DNA of 23,246 bases, taken from Plantago elongata. Its lineage: Eukaryota > Streptophyta > Magnoliopsida > Lamiales > Plantaginaceae. Under the pieces are notes generated by a model. It saw only the letters and a list, made by a program, of their open reading frames with translations, was not told the origin of the DNA and searched no databases. Position numbers and translations under genes: made by a program. Shown here in pieces: positions 22,501 through 23,246 of this stretch. The stretch's first letter is position 1. The number at the start of each line of letters is the position of its first letter. The stretch lies in contig JAYMSP010002620.1 in the NCBI GenBank assembly GCA_036897095.1, positions 1-23,246 on the forward strand. Reading direction: 5' to 3'.

Positions 22501-22644
22501 GAGCCGTCTTTCCGCCACCACCGAGCCGTCTTCTTCCTCCCAAATTGGATCGACACAACCGCGGCCGTCTTTCCGCCACCACCGAGCCGTCTTCTTCTTC
22601 CCAAATTGGATCGCCACCACCGCGGCCGTCTTTCCGCCACCACC
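22501..22644 (+). repeat. 60/61-bp minisatellite, about 2.4 units
   Basis: Unit 1 is 22501-22560, unit 2 is 22561-22621 and a partial unit 3 is 22622-22644. Each begins GAGCCGTCTT or GCGGCCGTCTTTCCGCCACC and contains GAGCCGTCTTCTTC and CCCAAATTGGATCG. One extra base in unit 2 (61 versus 60) shifts the frame between copies. Because all three frames stay open through the GC-rich repeat, it generates several spurious ORFs on both strands. Confidence 0.9.
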
Positions 22645-22645
22645 A

Positions 22646-22847
22646 AACCAGTTCCACTGCTCGATCGTCAACATCGACAATATCTGGTCGTTGACAATGA
22701 CAATGTTCCGATGGTTGATGTTACTCAATTTGGCTACTTCAAGGTGTTGGGGAAGGGGCTTTTGCCGGAGGGAAGGCCAAGCTCGTGTCGAAGAGGGCGG
22801 AGAAGAAGATTAAGGAAGCTGGTGGAGCTGTTGTGCTTACTGCTTAG
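22646..22847 (+). pseudogene. Ribosomal protein L27a (uL15) fragment
   Basis: Three pieces in three frames match the C-terminal half of cytosolic 60S protein L27a. [16 protein letters not shown] (22646-22693) corresponds to the family block Fx[32 protein letters not shown] and LLPEG (to about 22774) correspond to the conserved [33 protein letters not shown] and TA with TAG at 22845-22847 form the normal C-terminus. About 20 residues are missing between pieces one and two, and several between two and three. There are no introns, and the sequence after the stop looks like 3' UTR without a clear poly(A). It is a dead copy, fused on its 5' side to the minisatellite. Upstream frames starting at 22247 and 22453 read through the minisatellite into pieces one and two. 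Confidence 0.88.
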
Positions 22848-22994
22848 TTTTGATTGTTTTCGATATTGTTCGATTTTGTGCTATCACCTACTACCAAAAC
22901 CACTCAGATCACTACGTCTATAATTGTTTTTTTGATCCAGTTTATATGCATATTTTCATAGCAAAAGCTTTAAGAAAACCATCACCACTCTCCA
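22848..22994. other. L27a 3'-UTR-like sequence
   Basis: T-rich sequence following the L27a stop (TTTTGATTGTTTTCGATATTG). Nothing else is recognised before the next open frame. Confidence 0.4.
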
Positions 22995-23246
22995 ATGGTG
23001 GATCATTCAACCAATATTCCCGGTTATATGCGCCCACCCACGGACAAAGAACGTCAGCGATTGGAAGAGAAGGAGGGTTTCAAGGAACCCAGCAAGTTCA
23101 CGGTAGCTCTTTGCCCATGTGTTTTTTTGCTTAATTCTTCTTATCATGGTAGCTGTTATCGTAGTTACTGTCAAGTTCCGTCTGTAATGCCATACGCCTC
23201 TTCGTTCAGTGCTTTTCAAGAAAGCTTGCAGCTAGTCAGGCTTCAT
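22995..23246 (+). CDS. Unrecognised open frame running off the right edge
   Basis: ATG at 22995 opens a frame with no stop for 84 codons to the window end. An in-frame TAA lies at 22971-22973, so this is the first ATG after a stop. The N-terminal part reads MVDHSTNIPGYMRPPTDKER, then QRLEEKEGFKEPSKFTVA: charged, with a helical-looking EKE segment, and clearly less AT-driven than the surroundings. The later part (from about codon 45) is Cys/Ser/Tyr-rich with a short hydrophobic patch (VALCPCVFLL) and may already be intron sequence. I do not recognise a family. It could be the first exon of a gene to the right, or another fragment like those nearby. Confidence 0.3.
   Translation, partial: MVDHSTNIPGYMRPPTDKERQRLEEKEGFKEPSKFTVALCPCVFLLNSSYHGSCYRSYCQVPSVMPYASSFSAFQESLQLVRLH

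Noticed and set aside
22501..22644. CRISPR-like repeat array
   Set aside because: Units are directly adjacent with no unique spacers; it is a minisatellite in plant DNA.
22375..22728. Overlapping Gly/Arg/Trp-rich minus-strand ORFs
   Set aside because: Produced by the GC-rich 60-bp minisatellite being open in several frames; antisense to the L27a relic.

Overview
The window looks like nuclear DNA from a flowering plant, most likely a eudicot. It is AT-rich intergenic sequence crowded with transposable elements and broken copies of plant genes. Support comes from GT...AG intron signals, F-box/LRR gene relics, a plant L1-type LINE, a Tat-lineage Ty3/gypsy retrotransposon carrying the additional RNase H typical of plant Tat elements, and plant-like fragments of a Prp22/DEAH-box helicase and ribosomal protein L27a. 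I found no clearly intact cellular gene. The only open frame that could belong to a living gene runs off the right edge (22995 onward) and I do not recognise it.

Layout. 1-3200: upstream region, intron and broken coding sequence of an F-box/LRR-type gene (arm 1), with an extra copy of its upstream segment further left. 4022-7652: a putative non-autonomous Mutator-like element full of TGTAATGTT-type motifs, containing a nested tRNA-derived SINE with target duplications and a nested hAT-like element with an 8-bp target duplication. 8450-8960: a hAT-like terminus next to an unrecognised minus-strand coding relic. 9000-10110: a possible PIF/Harbinger-like derivative with two inward-facing promoters. 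10515-11910: arm 2, an inverted copy of the F-box/LRR gene, broken differently from arm 1. 12590-14387: 3' part of an L1-type LINE on the minus strand. 14388-15279: intronless fragment of a Prp22-like helicase. 15280 to about 21990: a decayed Tat-type retrotransposon inserted into that helicase fragment, with 5' LTR, gag, protease, RT, RNase H, second RNase H and integrase in order, but no recognisable 3' LTR. 22501-22847: a 60-bp minisatellite fused to a broken L27a copy. 22995-23246: an open frame of unknown identity.

The features do not form a pathway; they record successive insertions and repairs. The order can be partly read: the LTR element entered the helicase fragment, and the hAT-like element and the SINE lie inside the Mutator-like element. 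The LINE/helicase junction carries a 20-bp repeat that looks like templated filler DNA. The points most worth following up are the inverted F-box pair (a possible small-RNA source), the filler at the LINE/helicase junction, the missing 3' LTR, and the minisatellite-L27a chimera. I see no evidence for a wholly new biological system.
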